Part shown: positions 15,655-15,845 of the stretch, in pieces
Layout of the letters: each line of letters begins with the position of its first letter
How positions within the stretch are numbered: position 1 is the first letter of the stretch
Source: Candidatus Omnitrophota bacterium
GTDB lineage: Bacteria > Omnitrophota > Gorgyraeia > Zapsychrales > Zapsychraceae
Direction: 5' to 3'
DNA: 15,845 bases
Assembly (NCBI GenBank): GCA_018399915.1
Contig: JAGYNW010000021.1
Span: 1-15,845 of the forward strand
Translations under genes and position numbers: made by a program
The notes under the pieces: model-generated
What the model saw: the letters and a program-made list of their open reading frames with translations, nothing else
Database searches by the model: none
What the model was told of the DNA's origin: nothing

Positions 15655-15845
15655 GGGAACGTCCGGTTCCGCCATTGCTCATAGTCGGAGCACGACACTC
15701 CGCCCACGCCCGTCGAACCCCAGCCCACGGGTTCGTACCCGTTGAAGCCTTCGTCCGCGTTATTCTCGGACGAACTATCGTCCGTGGAGGTGATCCACCA
15801 CAACAACGACACCGGTGGGAATGGAGACACCGTGGAACTGGACGG
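15567..15845 (-). CDS. Partial minus-strand frame of unlike composition, possible foreign or chimeric end
   Basis: The frame is open from the window end down to a stop at 15567-15569. In 15845-15615 (77 codons), 62 third positions are G or C by hand count (about 81%), against roughly 45-55% in sampled stretches of the giant gene. The encoded peptide is rich in Ser, Gly, Asp and Trp with two Cys (VGWGSTGVGGVSCSDYEQW is one part) and reads like an extracellular protein. I do not recognise the family. It overlaps the end of the giant gene antisense by about 85 bases, which is unnatural for two real genes. The likeliest explanation is that real minus-strand coding sequence ends at a junction near 15615-15625. 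It may also be chance openness in GC-rich DNA. Confidence 0.3.
   Translation of the reverse strand, partial: PSSSTVSPFPPVSLLWWITSTDDSSSENNADEGFNGYEPVGWGSTGVGGVSCSDYEQWRNRTFPYTTVDRDDFVGPAKYNLCSSCVTRFDVV

Noticed and set aside
15714..15735. Inverted repeat cgaaccc / gggttcg with an 8-base loop just after the giant gene, considered as a terminator
   Set aside because: There is no T-run on either side, the stem is only 7 bp, and it falls inside the GC3-rich minus-strand frame. Chance is likelier.
1..15845. tRNA, rRNA, CRISPR arrays, insertion sequences, attachment sites
   Set aside because: No cloverleaf, conserved rRNA block, regularly spaced direct repeat or transposase motif was seen on either strand.

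Overview
The window is almost entirely one uninterrupted plus-strand reading frame. It runs from the first base (ATG at 22) to a TAG at 15652-15654 and encodes at least 5,210 residues. There are no RNA genes, insertion sequences, CRISPR arrays or intergenic gaps of note. The frame is also open from base 1 to 21 and no ribosome binding site precedes the ATG, so the 5' end of the gene probably lies outside the window. The last ~190-230 bases differ in composition and carry a GC3-rich partial minus-strand frame, so the 3' end may be an assembly junction or a real breakpoint.

The likely source is an uncultured bacterium with giant genes. Candidatus Omnitrophota (former OP3) is my best guess. The guess rests on the size, on the mosaic of partly degenerate housekeeping domains joined without linker genes, and on recurring linker phrases such as a GSPPPPP run. 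This is recognition from memory and has not been tested by a search.

Layout in residues of the chain: 1-530, no family recognised, ending in a QLDLF clamp-binding-like motif. 545-700, metallopeptidase-like segment with HExxxH, followed by an SQA repeat. 800-1053, UPF0489/arginase-like domain with DxHxD. 1096-1290 and 1428-1625, two tandem TrmB-like methyltransferase domains that align without gaps at a fixed offset of 332 residues. 1638-1785, M50 site-2 protease with all three signature motifs. 1813-1992, membrane segment resembling signal peptidase II. 2034-2190, ParB/SerK-like domain with DGHHR. 2395-2440, transmembrane hairpin. 2778-3058, a complete sigma-70-like module (regions 2 to 4). 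3074-3132, second transmembrane hairpin. 3182-3186, polyproline. 3402 to ~4150, SecA-like SF2 ATPase with a good Walker A and a ruined Walker B. ~4154-5210, unrecognised.

The most interesting reading is the central third. An intramembrane protease of the family that releases sigma factors in other bacteria sits on the same chain as a sigma-70 module held between two membrane hairpins. That could be a self-contained regulated-proteolysis polyprotein. The competing reading is that the chain has collected decayed copies of housekeeping domains that no longer act as enzymes. Several lost catalytic residues favour decay for some domains; the intact M50 motifs and the co-linear sigma regions favour function for others.
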